The notes: a model not told the origin generated them from the letters alone. DNA of 64,000 nt from Ottelia alismoides (GCA_037367405.1 JAZKJV010005764.1:186001-250000), one strand, 5' to 3'. Shown: positions 23,272 through 35,895, counted from the stretch's first letter. Translations and numbers: made by a program.

Positions 23272-26150
23272 GTTTCTTTTTGTTTTAAAGGTATAATAGA
23301 CATATATATTTACAACAATAATATAGATATTATAAATAATATACCATGTATAATTAAATATATATACAATAGTAGTCCTTTTTATTTTTAAGGGTTTTAA
23401 ATATACTATACATATGTTATAAATATAATTAATAATGCGTGGTATATAATTATTATAAAGTATGTGAGGAAAGGGAGCCTACATCATGATGTAGGTAACT
23501 TACCTACATCATTTTATTTTTTTCCCTATTTTTTTTATTTTTTTGAAAAATACTACCGTCTATTTTCATAACTATATCCCTCTAATATGTCACACAAAAT
23601 TTTGTCAAAAACAGAGACTCATATGCCCTTCATCCGGAACATGTAATTTACAACAAATCTAAGACCGTTAAAATTACCTATTATGGATCGAAGGCTTAGG
23701 AGTCTCTTTTTCTGACGAAGACATGTTAGAGGGATATAGTTATGAAAATCCACAGAAGCATTTTTCAAAAAAATAAAAAAATTTGGAAAAAAAAATAAAC
23801 ATGATGTCGATAAGTTACCTACATCATAGTGTAGGCTCCCTTTCCTCAAAGTATATATAGTATATCTTGGGTTTTATAATTTTAAATACATAGATAAATA
23901 TAATCAAATTTAAAAAAATGTTTTTTTATTTTTAATGCTTTTCTCTATTTTTGTTATTTATATATATTTTTTGCTAATTTTTATGTATTTTTAAGATATT
24001 AAAATATACAAAATAGTGAATAAGATAATAAGCTGGTTTTTTGGGTATTAAAAATAGATAATCAGTCCATAAATTCCCAAAACTATTTTAAATATATACT
24101 ATATAATATAAATAAAAATATAGAACATAAAACTATTTTTTTATTTTGATGGAATTATTATTGATTTTTATGGCCTTTTAAGTGGTTTGAGATTTTTAAG
24201 GTTTTCTTTTTATATTTTTTATAGTTTTTGACTGTAGGTAAAGTATATAGTAATATATATACAAAATTTTTGGATTTTTTAAAGTTAGTTCTATTTTTTT
24301 GGATTTATATAAGTAAACATGCAACAAATAGTTCTTGCTTGATTTTTAATAAATGGTAAAATACCATAACATGTCAAAACAAAATATAGGCATGGGCAAG
24401 CATGCTAAGAGGCATCTATAGTATTTTTCCCAAGAATTTTAAAGCACTTAATCTATTTAATCAAAATAAAAATATAATAAATAAAATACAGGCATGGAAG
24501 AGATACTTTTGCAACAAAAATAAAGCACAAGGATGCGCATGCAATTTACCCCAAAGTTTTACGTTGTATTTACAAATTTAAAGATTAAAACTAAATAAAT
24601 AAAAATGGGGGTATGCAAAAAGCTCAAGCGCCTCACCGGGGGGGCACATGAGGTGACCCAACAAAGGACACGGATGCAAATATTAAGAAGTTTGGATGAT
24701 TCACGATAAATATTACACAAATATATAAATTGTAGTTAATTTTTTACAGGGCCAAAACATAATACAGAAGGCGGTTGGGGCATATGTAAATTATCCATTA
24801 ATAGGCATGATCTGATGGCACAGATGGTACCATGTTGGTGTCACTTAACTCGATCAACTGCAGTGAGAGAGCACCGCTTCGCCCTGATTTGGACGACCCA
24901 GATTAGATCTGGGCCGGCCTGGTGATCCAACGGCTCTCGAGGGTTCATGAAGAACCCTCCAGAACACAGCCTGGGCAGACTTCAATCTGTCGTTTCTCCT
25001 CTCTATGGGCTTCAATCTCGTTGCTGATAGGCTCCTTAGTTTCACGGAGTTCAGCCGCATATGCATGTGACTCAAATGGGTCCGAGCCCCGTCGATAGGG
25101 ACCTGGAGTCAGAGGGTGCATGGGATTCTGAGTTAGGCTTTGTCTCATCTTCAAGGGGCTCCTTGAAGTCCAAGTTTTGTACAAAAATATCCCACTGCTC
25201 GAGGTGACGGGCCTTGACCAGAAGATGAAGCTGATAGTACTGTGGATGGAGGAGATGAGGAAGCTCTGAGAGGGTGGAGGAGGAGCCTCGAAGCTTCGAT
25301 CTGGACCTATCAGAGCGATGTGGATGGGTAAAATGGTGAATAATACACATGGGATGGAAGATGAGGCAGTTTGGTGGGTCGAATGGAACATAATGTATTA
25401 GAGCTGGAGCATGAAGCTCCAACAATCGAAAAATTAAAACTAAAACTAACTAAACCCTAATTGCTGAAATGAAAGCAACACTAAGATACAGAAAGAATGC
25501 AATAAAAACACCTATCTATCATCTCAAACCTATAGAGAATAGGGAGAAGGGGATGGTATGTCGGAGGGACTCCGATAACATATGGATCACCACCTCCACC
25601 GCCTCATCCTCACCGACAAGGAGGAGAAATGCTCATTGTCACCAAGCTCTTCAATTCTGGATCATATTAGGGTTACAGAGGCAAGAGGAGGATCAAAAGG
25701 CAAAAGGGGGTGATGGATTTTATTTATGCACAGGAGATGGGGCAGGGTTCGAGAGGAGATGGTGTGAGAGATGGAGGGAGTTAGTGACGGCTAGACATAG
25801 GGCGTGGAAGAGGGATGAGGGAGGTGCAAGTCGATGGAGGTCTCGAGGAGGAAGGAAGTGTGGATGTGGAGTAAGAAACGGGGGAAAAAGGGGTAGCACA
25901 TGAAAGTAACAGGGGGTGGTGGAGGAAAGGACTATCGACCCGCGAGTCAACAGTCCACACATTCTGGTTGGTCCTCGTGGGCCAACCAAAAAAACAGAGG
26001 ACAAAAAACCCTTGTTAAATGATTTAAAATTAATAAATGGATTTATTAATTTCATATCAAGACATAAAAAATATTTATATTTTATGTAGTGTTTTATAGG
26101 TATTTTTGTTTATTTTTATAATGCTTTTTATTAGGTACTAATATTTACAT
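23272..26150 (-). mobile_element. Long LTR-like unit G, inverted and truncated
   Basis: Read on the minus strand, a GC-richer core (about 25990-24650) contains GGACTGTTGACTCGCGGGTC, which resembles the GGTCCGTTGACCCGGGTCAG core block of B and A. It is followed by an AT-rich arm (24600-23280) full of AAAAATC/CATAAAAA tracts like the 3' arms of A, B and D. The U3 side is cut at about 26150, where unit D starts in the opposite direction. A MITE is inserted at 23466-23847. ORFs in the core have no family resemblance. Confidence 0.4.
23457..23856. mobile_element. Mutator-type MITE (382 bp) with 9-bp TSD
   Basis: The element is 23466-23847. The left end GAGGAAAGGGAGCCTACATC and the reverse-complemented right end GAGGAAAGGGAGCCTACACT continue as inverted repeats for about 36 bp with two mismatches. 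Flanks AAAGTATGT (23457-23465) and AAAGTATAT (23848-23856) match at 8 of 9 bases, the Mutator TSD length. It is non-coding. Confidence 0.8.
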
Positions 26151-26167
26151 GTATATACATGGGTATA

Positions 26168-29100
26168 TGATGAATTTGTGATTCATCACCTTTATTCTTT
26201 CATTTTGGCTAAAATCCTTGATAAAATACATGTAAATAATCACTAATTTTCATTAATTAACATTCTAACTATGATTGTTAATATTATATATTTAACACTT
26301 ATTTTTTATAGAACAAAATAATAAAGAGAAAAAGAAAAATAAAATAAAAAGAAGGATGCATATAATATATATACATACGGATCCTAATCTTGAGACCGGA
26401 TCAATGTTAACTTGGTTAATAAAATAAATAAGCACGGGGAGATAAGGATCATAATGTATACAAATATCATAAAACTGAGATAATAAAAATATCTTTATTC
26501 ATTTTTCACCATGTAAATATTTCACCTATTTTATTTATCACTTAGAAAATCTCAAATCAAAATAATTTCTTCACAAAAGTTGTTCACAAAAATATATATT
26601 ATTTCATAAAAATATCAAAAAAATTATTCAATATTAAAATAAAATATTACGATGAATCGAAAAGTCGTAAAACTCGACTTCTGAGGGTCTTAACTACTTA
26701 TATAAAACTCCAAGTGTATCAAACTCACATTTAAACTTTGTTTTATACTTAATATTATTTATTAAAAATATCAAAAAATATAATAAAATAAATGAGTTTT
26801 GGCGTTTGGGGCTCGTTGTATATATGTACTATGTGTAGAAACTTCCCGATTTTCTACTTAATTAACCGTGACTCCATTTAACCTAAATTATTTTCTAAAA
26901 TACTTCTAACAATCAATAGAAAATATAAAAATATAAATAAAGTCAAAATGCCAATAAACCCTGAGGCTACGAAGCCGTTACCCAAATTTTCCGGACATCA
27001 TAACGCAGCCATATGCTCTGAATTAGGCAAACTCAGTTTTAAAGTTCGTAATATTTAATTATCTACTAAATAACACTGGTTTCGCTAAAACCGGAGTTAA
27101 TATGAAAAATATGATTTTTGGCACCATATTGGTATAAATTGTACAATGTACCTTAATTTATATCATTATATTTATACAATTTATTGATACTCTATTTTTA
27201 AATTGAAATAAATTATTATTATTGTTATTAATTAATTTAAGTAATTGTTCAATTATATAATTAATTATTTAAATAACTCCTTAATTAACTACTTAATTAT
27301 CTATTTAATTGTATCTTAATTAATTTATTTAGTCTAATTATTAATTTAACTCATTATAATTATACTAATTGATTATTTATTTAATTTTTTATTTTTAATT
27401 TTCTTTCTCTACACACGTGCATTGCACATTCTTTCTTTCTCCCCTGATTCCTCCTTCTTCCTCATCGTCGCCCGCCACCCTCTGCTCCGTTCATCCAACC
27501 GCTTCAATGATCGGTCGTTGGCCAGTCGTTCCTCCAACTATCGCGGTCACCGCACCCTCCGTCGGTGATCGTACCCCAAGTCGTGGCCACCATGCCTCCT
27601 CCTCTATACAAGTAGCCTAACCCCTAGACCCGCCGACTCGGGGCATCCACTATTTGCTTTTCCAACCTCCACCAGTGAGCTTCGCGAGAAGAGGGCGAGT
27701 GATAGGTGTCCTTCACGTCGAGTGAGGTCGAGGGGGAGAAAGGCGCGATCAACACCCATCGTTGAGCTTCTCCGTCGTGCCTAGCCTCCAAGGCCGCCGC
27801 TTGTTGAGGCCATCACCATCTGGAGCGTCGAGCTCCCGGGTACTCAGGCGTTCCTCCATTGACAACACACCTTCCTATATTTGCATTCCAGGTTAGTCTC
27901 TTCTGCCATCTCCTCCTATATTCTCTCTTGAATCTCTCTGTTCTCCTCCGTTTTCTCTACAACTTCATATAAAAATCATCATGTTCACATCTACCTTCAA
28001 ATCCCCCTTCTAGTTCTTATTCTACCCCTCATACCCGATCCACTCCAGTCACGACGGCGATTGGAGCTCCGCTCCTTCTTCCATCGCCTTCGATAAGAGC
28101 GTCACACTCATCCTTTCATTTTTTGTGTGACCGAGGCTCGTTCCTCGATTCAGGTGATTATCACAGGTACGAGCATTTGGAGCAATCAACTGGGAGTTAA
28201 CAAAATCATCGGAGACCCAAATCCATTAGCAACAAACTGACGCAACCCCCTGCGTAGAGCATTATCGAAACCTCGAGCTTCAAATTGAGTCATTAACACA
28301 TATCTGAACTGAATCATAGAATTGGTCATAGAGAATCAAAAAAATATGCTATAGAAACACGTCTTCTTGGACACTCGATCTGATCAGATCATTTAATAGA
28401 GAGATCAGCAACAACGTTCGACTACCTCCACTTTCAATCATCTTCGACCTTTCGCTTGGAATCACATTGACCAGCCGATAATCAGATCGACTCTTTATCG
28501 TCGCTTCTCAAAGATCATCGATCGAGAAGCATCTTCATCGAGTCATTCCACCGCTTGCGTCGCACCTGGAGACCATCGCCACCTGAAGCTCTAAGCATTG
28601 CCATTGATCGATCGCTCGAGACATCGAGATCACTCAAGGGCTTTTCTCTACATCGACAGCTCCATTACGCGCAGTTGAAAGGGGGAAGAACAGATTTCCC
28701 CTCCAGATAGAATCGGAGCCCTTCAATCCTAGCTCGAATTCGACGGTCCAAGACGTTCCCCGTGTCGAGCCCAACGACGCCAAACTACCCCACCGCCGAG
28801 CGTTTAAGTGGCGCACGTGCACTGCACGTGCGTCGAAGATTATTTCTCGGGCATTTTGCACATAGACCCCCTAATGTTTTATTGATTTACGGTTGGGTCC
28901 TTGCTAAGATCTGCAACATGCTTGAGCATGTGATCTTTTGGTGCTTTTGCAGGTTGATCCTCCTCAAATATGTTCATTACAAGCATGTCCTTTTATAGCA
29001 GACGCACGTGACGCAGCACGAGTCTTCTGTGAATTTTGCAAATCACCCCCACACATTTTCAATATTCCTAACAAGTCCTGTTGCGGGCTGAAGCACGTAC

Positions 29101-30010
29101 CCAAGCACGTGGTGTGTTGTAATAATTGCGAGCAACATCCTTGGTTTCTGCAAATTTCACGCACACCCTATTTTCCAGATAATTACTTTTATATCCCTAG
29201 CAGTATATACTTTACTACAATTACTTTAATACTTCTAATACATAATAAATAAGAATACTAATAACAAAAATATAATAAAGGTACACAAAATACCCTATAC
29301 TATACATAGTATTAAATAAGTTTTGAAAATTAATTTTTTAATAAATCATTAAAACACCATAAAAATATAACAAACTATAAAAACACATGAAAAAAAATAC
29401 AAAAACACCTCTAAAATTCTAAGAAAAATTACCTACAGTATTTTTACCATATTTTATATAATAAACCAAAAATAAAATAAAATTAAAATAATAAAACCAA
29501 TAAAAAATACAAAATACATAAAACTTCAAAAAATAGACAACTAATTCAATAAAAATCACAAAATATGCACGTCATATCATTTTAAAGATAATTTCACCTA
29601 CTTTTCACTAAAATAAAATAAAATATTTTTGCATTATTTTCTTTTTTAAAAATAAAAAATACTTCCTTGATTTTAACAGAAACACCATTTCTCAACATTA
29701 AAAATAAACCAACATCCACAAAAATCCTGAAACCTCTTAAAAAATTCCTAAAAATAGTGGATAAAACTAAAAACATAAAAATAATAAAATAAAAATAAAA
29801 ATAAAAATTACAAACCATTTCCTAAATTAATAATAAAAATACAAAATACTTAAAACCATACAAACAATATAAAATTCACAAAAATCAAATAAAAATCCAG
29901 AAAAAATCCCTAAAAATAAAAAAATAGGAAATCCATAAAACTTAATTTTCTAACATTTAACCCTAGTTTCGAATAATTTGCCTCACTGAGTTCGACACTC
30001 TCGTACTTAA
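26168..30010 (+). mobile_element. Long LTR-like unit D (about 3.8 kb)
   Basis: It starts TGATGAATTTGTGATTCATC. The tract at about 26380 (GGATCCTAATCTTGAGACCG, TTAACTTGGTTAAT) is colinear with C. CTATACAAG at 27605 is 1437 bp from the start, in the TATA position of A-C. The GC-rich core (27410-29160) carries CACGTGCATTGCAC and CACGTGCACTGCACGTG motifs, and the 3' arm (29220-29990) has the AAAATAC/CATAAAA texture of A and B. The end block TTAACCCTAGTTTCG resembles the ends of A and B. The U3 block appears twice (about 26690 and 27010-27110), suggesting an internal duplication. No coding frame. Confidence 0.5.
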
Positions 30011-30029
30011 TGTTATACACTTGAGTTTA

Positions 30030-30700
30030 GGAGTATAAATAAAAAATAAATTTTCTGCTAAAATCCATCTGGTCGATACAACGACCTTTTTATCTTTAGA
30101 TCATATGTGGTTTTTCAGTATATTTACCTGTATTTATAGTATTTTTTTATTTTATCTTTGATAAATTATTATTATACACACATATTTTATATATTTATAA
30201 TATATTTATATACATATTTTCATATTTTTATTGTATTTTTTCGAGTTTATTTATGTACTTAAACAAATAAGGGATGTATATTATAGGTACTGTTTACTTA
30301 TATATTACAATACTTGATTTATTTTAATGTATTTTTATGCCTTTATTTTATGTTTATGTTTTCATTGTATTTTAAATAATATTTAATTTTTTTTTAAAAA
30401 ATACAAGAAAGTTAAAAATACAATGAATGAATATATTGAATATAATATGCATGTATATAGTACAATAGGGACCAAAATCCAACTTTTGCATATGATATCT
30501 ATTTTAAATGAAATCGCCTTCATTAAATAGGCCATTTATTTTTATGAACAACAAAGACGAGTTTGGTGAATTATGGGTTCCTATGGAGGAGATATAGTTT
30601 TGTAATGTTTTATTTGCAGCCTTTTATTGTGTGTGTCTCGAGTGCATTGTATATTATATTTATGTGAAATTAATTTTGTACTTTTCTTTGTATTTTTATG
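30030..30700 (-). mobile_element. Unit F: inverted U3 fragment of the long LTR-like family
   Basis: Reverse complemented, 30440-30620 reads TCTCCATAGGAACCC, CACCAAACTCGTCTTTG, GATTTCATTTAAAATAG and CAAAAGTTGGATTTTGG in the same order as 7420-7550 of unit A (CTCCATAAAAACTC, GCAAACTCGCTTTCATTG, GATTTCATTAAAATCAG, AAAAAGTGGCTTTTTGG). The remainder is TA-rich. It faces unit D tail to tail. Confidence 0.5.
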
Positions 30701-30867
30701 TACAAGTTGAGGGGACGAAGGAGAATATCAAGGGCACATGAAGACATCTTCATCTATAAATTGTGTACAACGGTGATCGTTGCGTTGCACTCTCTTGTCC
30801 ACACCGTGATCTCCATTGGAGCGAAGGATCTGCGGGATATCTTGAGGAGCTTGAGACTGCTGCTTGG

Positions 30868-31005
30868 AAGGTATGCCCTCTATGTTGGATCTTCTCTTCG
30901 ATTATGTGAAGTATTATTGTAGAGTTCATGGTTTTTGCCCTCAATGTTGGATCTTCTCCTGTTCTCTTTGGTTATGTGAAGTATTACTATAGAGTTCATA
31001 GCTTT
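30868..31005. repeat. Tandem duplication, about 70 bp
   Basis: TGCCCTCTATGTTGGATCTT and TGCCCTCAATGTTGGATCTT each start a unit that runs through ATTATGTGAAGTATTA / TTATGTGAAGTATTA and TAGAGTTCAT. The second unit has a ~9-bp insertion. No gene assigned. Confidence 0.8.
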
Positions 31006-31950
31006 CAATTAGTTGCCACCATTACCATACCAAACACCCACAAGTCCATAATCACTAACTAGATGAATAGACGACTATTGCAATGATGACAAGCAGACTA
31101 TGTAGATTATGACATACTATTGTGAAGGGAGATATGAAAAGAGTACATGTAAATAAAACCTCCACAGAGATGCAACTAAGAAGGATAGGAGCGAAAGAAA
31201 ACCTGGGGAAAAGAGTAGGTTCAGAAATACCCGGTATGGCGAAACTTTATTAACATAAACACTGTTTGAAATAGAGGGAAAATATGAGAACACAATGCAT
31301 GTCAGTATAAAGATAAAACTATAAAATGATGCAAATTTCTAGCTAACTTGGTTTCATTGAAATTGTGGGGTCTGTGTAGTTTCTAATTAAAGTGCATGCT
31401 TGTTTAATCATCACTTGCTATCAGAGTCCCAATAAAATATAGCATGGATTGCACAGTTAGGACTCCTATTATCTATTTTGGAGGATAAACCAGGGTCTAT
31501 AATTAAATAATCATTTACAAATTCCATCAGAAAAAAACACACGGACATAAAACATCATATATGATTCCCATGTATTAATTGCATCCCTTTGAGTAACAAT
31601 TTCTTGGGGTTATAATTCCAACAACATTTGTGAAGTGCCCAAGTAAAATCCATTTATAAATAAACCATATTTTAAGGAGATTTTTTGAAGTTTAAATAAT
31701 TGACAAATAATCTGCTCTACCTGACAAAAAAAATCTTCAACTCCGTAAGAAACTTTTGATATACAATAGACATATAAGAGTTACCGGATGGATTATTTTT
31801 GTATTCAAACCAGATAATGATATTTAAATGTCATTTCGTTTCCATTGACATTGACCTTTCATTTGCCTTCACCCTTGACACTTAAAGGGATATACACACA
31901 GCATGAAAAACTTACACGCATTACAAGATGCACCATTTGCAAGGGAAAAT
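31006..31950. other. Unassigned intergenic DNA
   Basis: Mixed sequence without a credible ORF. A block at 31036-31060 (CATACCAAACACCCACAAG) resembles PIF/Harbinger-type termini like that at 35.8 kb, but no matching TIR border could be fixed. Confidence 0.3.
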
Positions 31951-31952
31951 CT

Positions 31953-32166
31953 CATCATTTTGCGAAGAACTGTAGCCATTTCCTCTCTCTTCTTTGCCCT
32001 CCTATGGGTTCCTAGCTTTCTCTTTGCTAACTTAAGGGCATGCTTGTCCTTGCCAACTTTTGAAAGCTCGGTGATTCTTCTTTCATAGGGAGCAAATCCA
32101 ACAACTCCCCTGATTAACTGCCTAATCATATGCATATGCTTGATAGTTTTGTGATGGACAAAATTT
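31953..32166 (-). pseudogene. 60S ribosomal protein eL36 fragment
   Basis: The minus-strand frame from 32135 down matches the conserved C-terminal two-thirds of eL36: [20 protein letters not shown], then [19 protein letters not shown] and [12 protein letters not shown]. Similarity continues a few codons upstream ([12 protein letters not shown], like KTSKRVHFVRNL) to about 32160, then an in-frame TGA. One basic residue is missing after RRAKK, and the normal C-terminus is replaced by unrelated residues; a GTAAGT lies at about 31914. The N-terminal GLFVGLNKGH part was not found up to 34 kb. It is most likely a decayed gene copy, though a spliced exon cannot be excluded. Intact eL36 is a component of the large cytosolic ribosomal subunit. 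Confidence 0.7.
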
Positions 32167-33545
32167 GGAATTAGTCAGGCCTAGTTATATAAGAACAAGG
32201 TATAAACAACCAACATAATTTGCTAGACCATCTCAAAGAATCCAAAGGAACATAAAAAAAAGAAGGTTATAACATCCAAAGGTTGATCAAAAGAAACTAT
32301 CAGAGTAGTGTAACTATGAATGCATAAACCTATACTATTTACAAGACATTCAATTATTCATAAAAGAATAAGCATTGTCTGCTAAATAAAAAACCATAAC
32401 ATTAATAGAAAGTGGAATGAAAATTACATGGAAATAGGTTTTGCTTTGAGTGAATTAGCTATGCTGCTATAGTTGTCTTGGACTGCTATATTAGTAACTT
32501 TCCAATGTATTCGAAAATTCCAAGATCCTTTGGGTATTGTGTCTACATATCTTTAAGCATAGAAGCAAGAAAAATATTTTATATGCATCAGTACATTTTT
32601 AAGAGTACGGTAACATTGCTTTAACTCGCAACAAACACATGTTATATTTTTCTTGTGATTGATATTTCAAGATCATGTTTATTCCAGCGAAAACACATTA
32701 AAAAGTTCAACTATTGTCAGTCGAGATTTGCAACGAGTAAAAAAGTTGTTATTTTCATTGTTCAAGCCAGAAGTCTGCCCTATTTTTTTGTGATTAACCC
32801 ATCCATTTTTCATTGTGATGTCTGTCTAGAGTAAGAATAGCACAAGTGCAAAATTCTGTCTTTAAGTTCTATTTTTGAGAGCATATTATTCTCACCTTGT
32901 AAGCTAGTATGTTGCTTATCACCTAAGAAATAACAGGAAGATAAGAATCCGTCAAATGATGCTTGATTTGAGGTATTATTTTTGAGAGCTTTTGAAGAAG
33001 GACCACAACGCATATCTTTACCTCTGCAACAAGTCAGTATGGGGATGGGATATCATATACAACATGCTAATTACTCCGTCAAATGATGCTTGATTTGAGG
33101 TAAATTTTTTCCAAGATATGTCTTATCATTTTCATAACTCCCATTATAATAACAGTGTGTGCGATAGATTGCAATTAAATATCACAAATATCGCAACAAG
33201 CCCTTCTTGTACTTATGAGACATACATAGATTTCTGGAAATAGACATCGCTACCAGAGTGCATGCAACATCCCCTCGACCAGGTAGGGACAAGCAATCGA
33301 TGGGGCATCTACCTCACGACCACCAGATAGCTGAAGGGAGCTAAATTTATGTGAGTTCCTGGATGAATGTACGCCTGAATACTTGGAAAAATGCATGATA
33401 GTGACGAGGTGGACCCTGCACCCTCTTCTCGGAAGGGGCATACAAGTGGGGGAGTGCAAGTACCAAGTGGTCAAAGAGTGGAGGGCCGAGGACTGCAACA
33501 AGCTAGGCATCACTAGAGAACTTTCTGAGTTTGCTGCCTGCCAAA
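32167..33545. other. Unassigned sequence upstream of the PIF-like genes
   Basis: No recognisable gene. Two opposite-strand ORFs at 33250-33666 overlap each other; neither shows a domain. A direct repeat of TCAAATGATGCTTGATTTGAGGTA is present at about 32953 and 33079 (24 bp, so only its existence is noted). Confidence 0.3.
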
Positions 33546-33749
33546 ATGACCAAGGTGAGACATGATCTTGATGTATTGGCAAATGCAACATGCACGAAAC
33601 TAAGCGCCATGCGGTTGGGCCTAGACATCGACCAATTTGAGAGGATTCTTGCGAACTTATCGACAATGAGTGGTAGAAAAATTTACTACCAGGTCTGAGG
33701 CTATCTAGTCAAGCTGAATGAATGGATCAAAAGAACCACTTGACCTTGA
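33546..33749 (+). pseudogene. Possible PIF/Harbinger companion ORF (Myb/SANT-like C-terminal part)
   Basis: A frame reading MTKVRHDLDVLANATCTKL, then GLDIDQFERILANLS and, after one TGA, YLVKLNEWIKRTT, has the leucine-spaced helical character of the C-terminal region of plant Myb/SANT-like proteins that accompany PIF transposases. It lies 0.6 kb upstream of the transposase on the same strand, as in two-gene PIF elements. The Myb domain itself was not identified. The assignment is by character and position. Confidence 0.3.
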
Positions 33750-34364
33750 TGATTTGCATTCCAAAATTTTATTTCGCCACTTCACATAGACTCTCGTATA
33801 ACTCGTTACTTACGCTTCATTTAATCTAATTACGTAGGAACGATTCGTGACGTTGTTTGGTATATTTTTATTTCAATCTATGTTTGTATTCGAACCATGA
33901 TTTACTTGCAGGTGGTGGCCAACTATTTAAGAATCATCGTATGTCTAACACATAATCTTATGCAAGGACAAAAATAACTTGTGAGCTTTGGCCTAATTGG
34001 CTTCATTTCACGCACATATTGTAGGAAATTATACTTAACCAAGTTTCATGCAGGATAAATGCATAAGTTGGCAAATTGCTTCCTACGACAATGCATGATA
34101 TTTTACTTAACCCAATTTCCTTGCTGGATGCGGGCATATGTTGACATATTCCTTACTTGATTGGAACATTCATTCTAGCATTTGGCATAATTGAACATAC
34201 ATGAACTATTATCACGTTAAATTAAACATCTTGTGCGGGGAATACATAGCCTACATGGGAATGACATTTGATAACTTTATCATATGTTGGTCGATTGCTC
34301 CACTGTAAAAAGTACCTATTGCAAAATTGTGTATGAGGATATCTGACTTGGATATAGTCCTTGG

Positions 34365-35120
34365 ATGGCGATGCATAGCTTCAATCCATTTGACAATGTT
34401 AGTGATCATGTCTTCATAGCTTGCGTGAGAGTAATGGGTGCAATGGTGATAGATGAGTGGGAGTCAGGAGGCAGATGGATCCCTCGACCTTTACATACAC
34501 AACCTCCTAGATGTCGCGAATGGGTTAAGGAGATGCTGGCCGAGCATGATGATCAAGCTTTTCAAAATTTTTGAATGCGACCACCCATGTTGATGAGGTT
34601 TGTTAGAGTCTTAGTGGAACATGGATTAACACTGACAAGGCATATGGATGTGGACGAGCAGGGTTGTATCTTCCTATATGCGCTCACCAACAGTCATTCG
34701 AATAGAATCATCGAGGAGTCCTTCCAGCATAGCGTAGAGACTGTATCGCATCAGGTTAAAAATGTTCTCATAGAGATATTGAGTTTGTAGGAGGAGTATA
34801 TATGATTGGCTCTGCCTGTGACTCCTAACAAAATCACCTCGGATCCCCGGTACTACTCATACTTCAAAGTAAGCTTTCGGTATTAATTATGATGTGCGTG
34901 TACAAACCTATGAATTGTCTCATTTTCCATCGTATTCAATCGTTGTGATAGGGGGTAATAGGAGCTATTGATGGGACATACATTCCAGTTCATGTTGATC
35001 CAGTTAGGCGACTATTCTATGTTTTCTCACCGAATCGGTGCGATCATCGACAATCGTATATGCATGCGACCGGAATAATGGAAATCTTGCAGATGAGTTT
35101 TTCTTTATCGCCCAATGATT
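34365..35120 (+). pseudogene. PIF/Harbinger transposase, partial and broken
   Basis: One frame runs 34365-34790 with a single TGA at 34572. It contains the family segment RMRPPML-type (MRPPMLMRFVRVLVEHG), HMDVDEQGCIFLYAL and IIEESFQHSVETVSHQVKNVL, matching the helix-turn-helix-like N-terminal part of plant harbinger nucleases. After a likely intron (GT about 34870, AG about 34950) the reading GVIGAIDGTYIPVHVDP gives the first catalytic Asp block (GxIDGTxI). The remaining DDE motifs are not readable; homology stops near 35110. Intact relatives cut and paste elements with 3-bp TSDs (usually TTA/TAA). The broken frame cannot be functional. Confidence 0.8.
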
Positions 35121-35339
35121 GTGGGAAATAGAAGCTAAAAATAACAAAAGCTATTTTTTGAATCGTATAAATTTTTTATTGTTCGAAAATATCGAAATAT
35201 TGTATAATCGAGGTATGCAAGATTCTTACAATGGCATATATCCATTATCGTACAACATATGTTTTACAATTGTAAATAAAACGATGATAAAAGCCACATT
35301 CACTACCTGATTCAACATATTCCTGAACAAAAATATGAT

Positions 35340-35895
35340 ATTGTTGGATAATTTATGGGATGTGTATTATAAATTCACAAAAACGTATATATTTAGGAAA
35401 TCACAGTAATTACTTAATACAATACACGCCTGCTAAAAAAATACAAGGTTGCCAATATAATAGTTTATGTCTGTTTTTTTTAAATATTTTCTGTCATGAA
35501 CAATTTATGAGGCATGTATAATAAATTATCCAAAATGAAAGTATTTATAGAAAATCACAAACATTAGTTTATACAATCTATACCTTTTAAACAAAATGTG
35601 TTTGGTTTTGAATATACACTGGGGTGTGTAGTGTAAATTCTCAAATACAAAAGTAGTTATATAAGTTTAAGTAATTTACTTTATACAATCTATTCCCATT
35701 AATCACTGCCCAATCATCATCACAATAACTACAATCAATCATCAAATCAACTCATGTCACATCCAACTCCATCCCAACCCATCCACCAACCAAACACCTA
35801 CTATTCAAATTTGGTTGTCCGTCTTACCATCCCACTCAAGGGCGGGTTACTCCATCCCATCCCACTCCACCAACCTAATGGTCCCATACCCTCAA
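35340..35895 (+). repeat. Subterminal repeats and PIF-like terminal sequence
   Basis: Three degenerate units (about 35346, 35502 and 35615) share AATTTATG-like starts, GTGTA(T/G)TATAAATT and TTATACAATCTAT ends. They are followed at 35750-35880 by CATCCACCAACCAAACACC and CCATCCCATCCCACTCC. On the minus strand this reads GGTGTTTGGTTGGTGGATGG, typical of PIF/Tourist-type element termini. It is probably the 3' end of the element that carried the transposase. The exact TIR and TSD were not resolved. Confidence 0.45.

Noticed and set aside
24854..26055. Set of 70-148-residue ORFs on both strands
   Set aside because: They lie in the GC-richer core of inverted unit G; no recognisable family and mutually overlapping.
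33250..33666. 138-residue minus-strand ORF and 60-residue plus ORF
   Set aside because: No domain; the only protein-like frame nearby is the plus-strand 33546-33749 reading.
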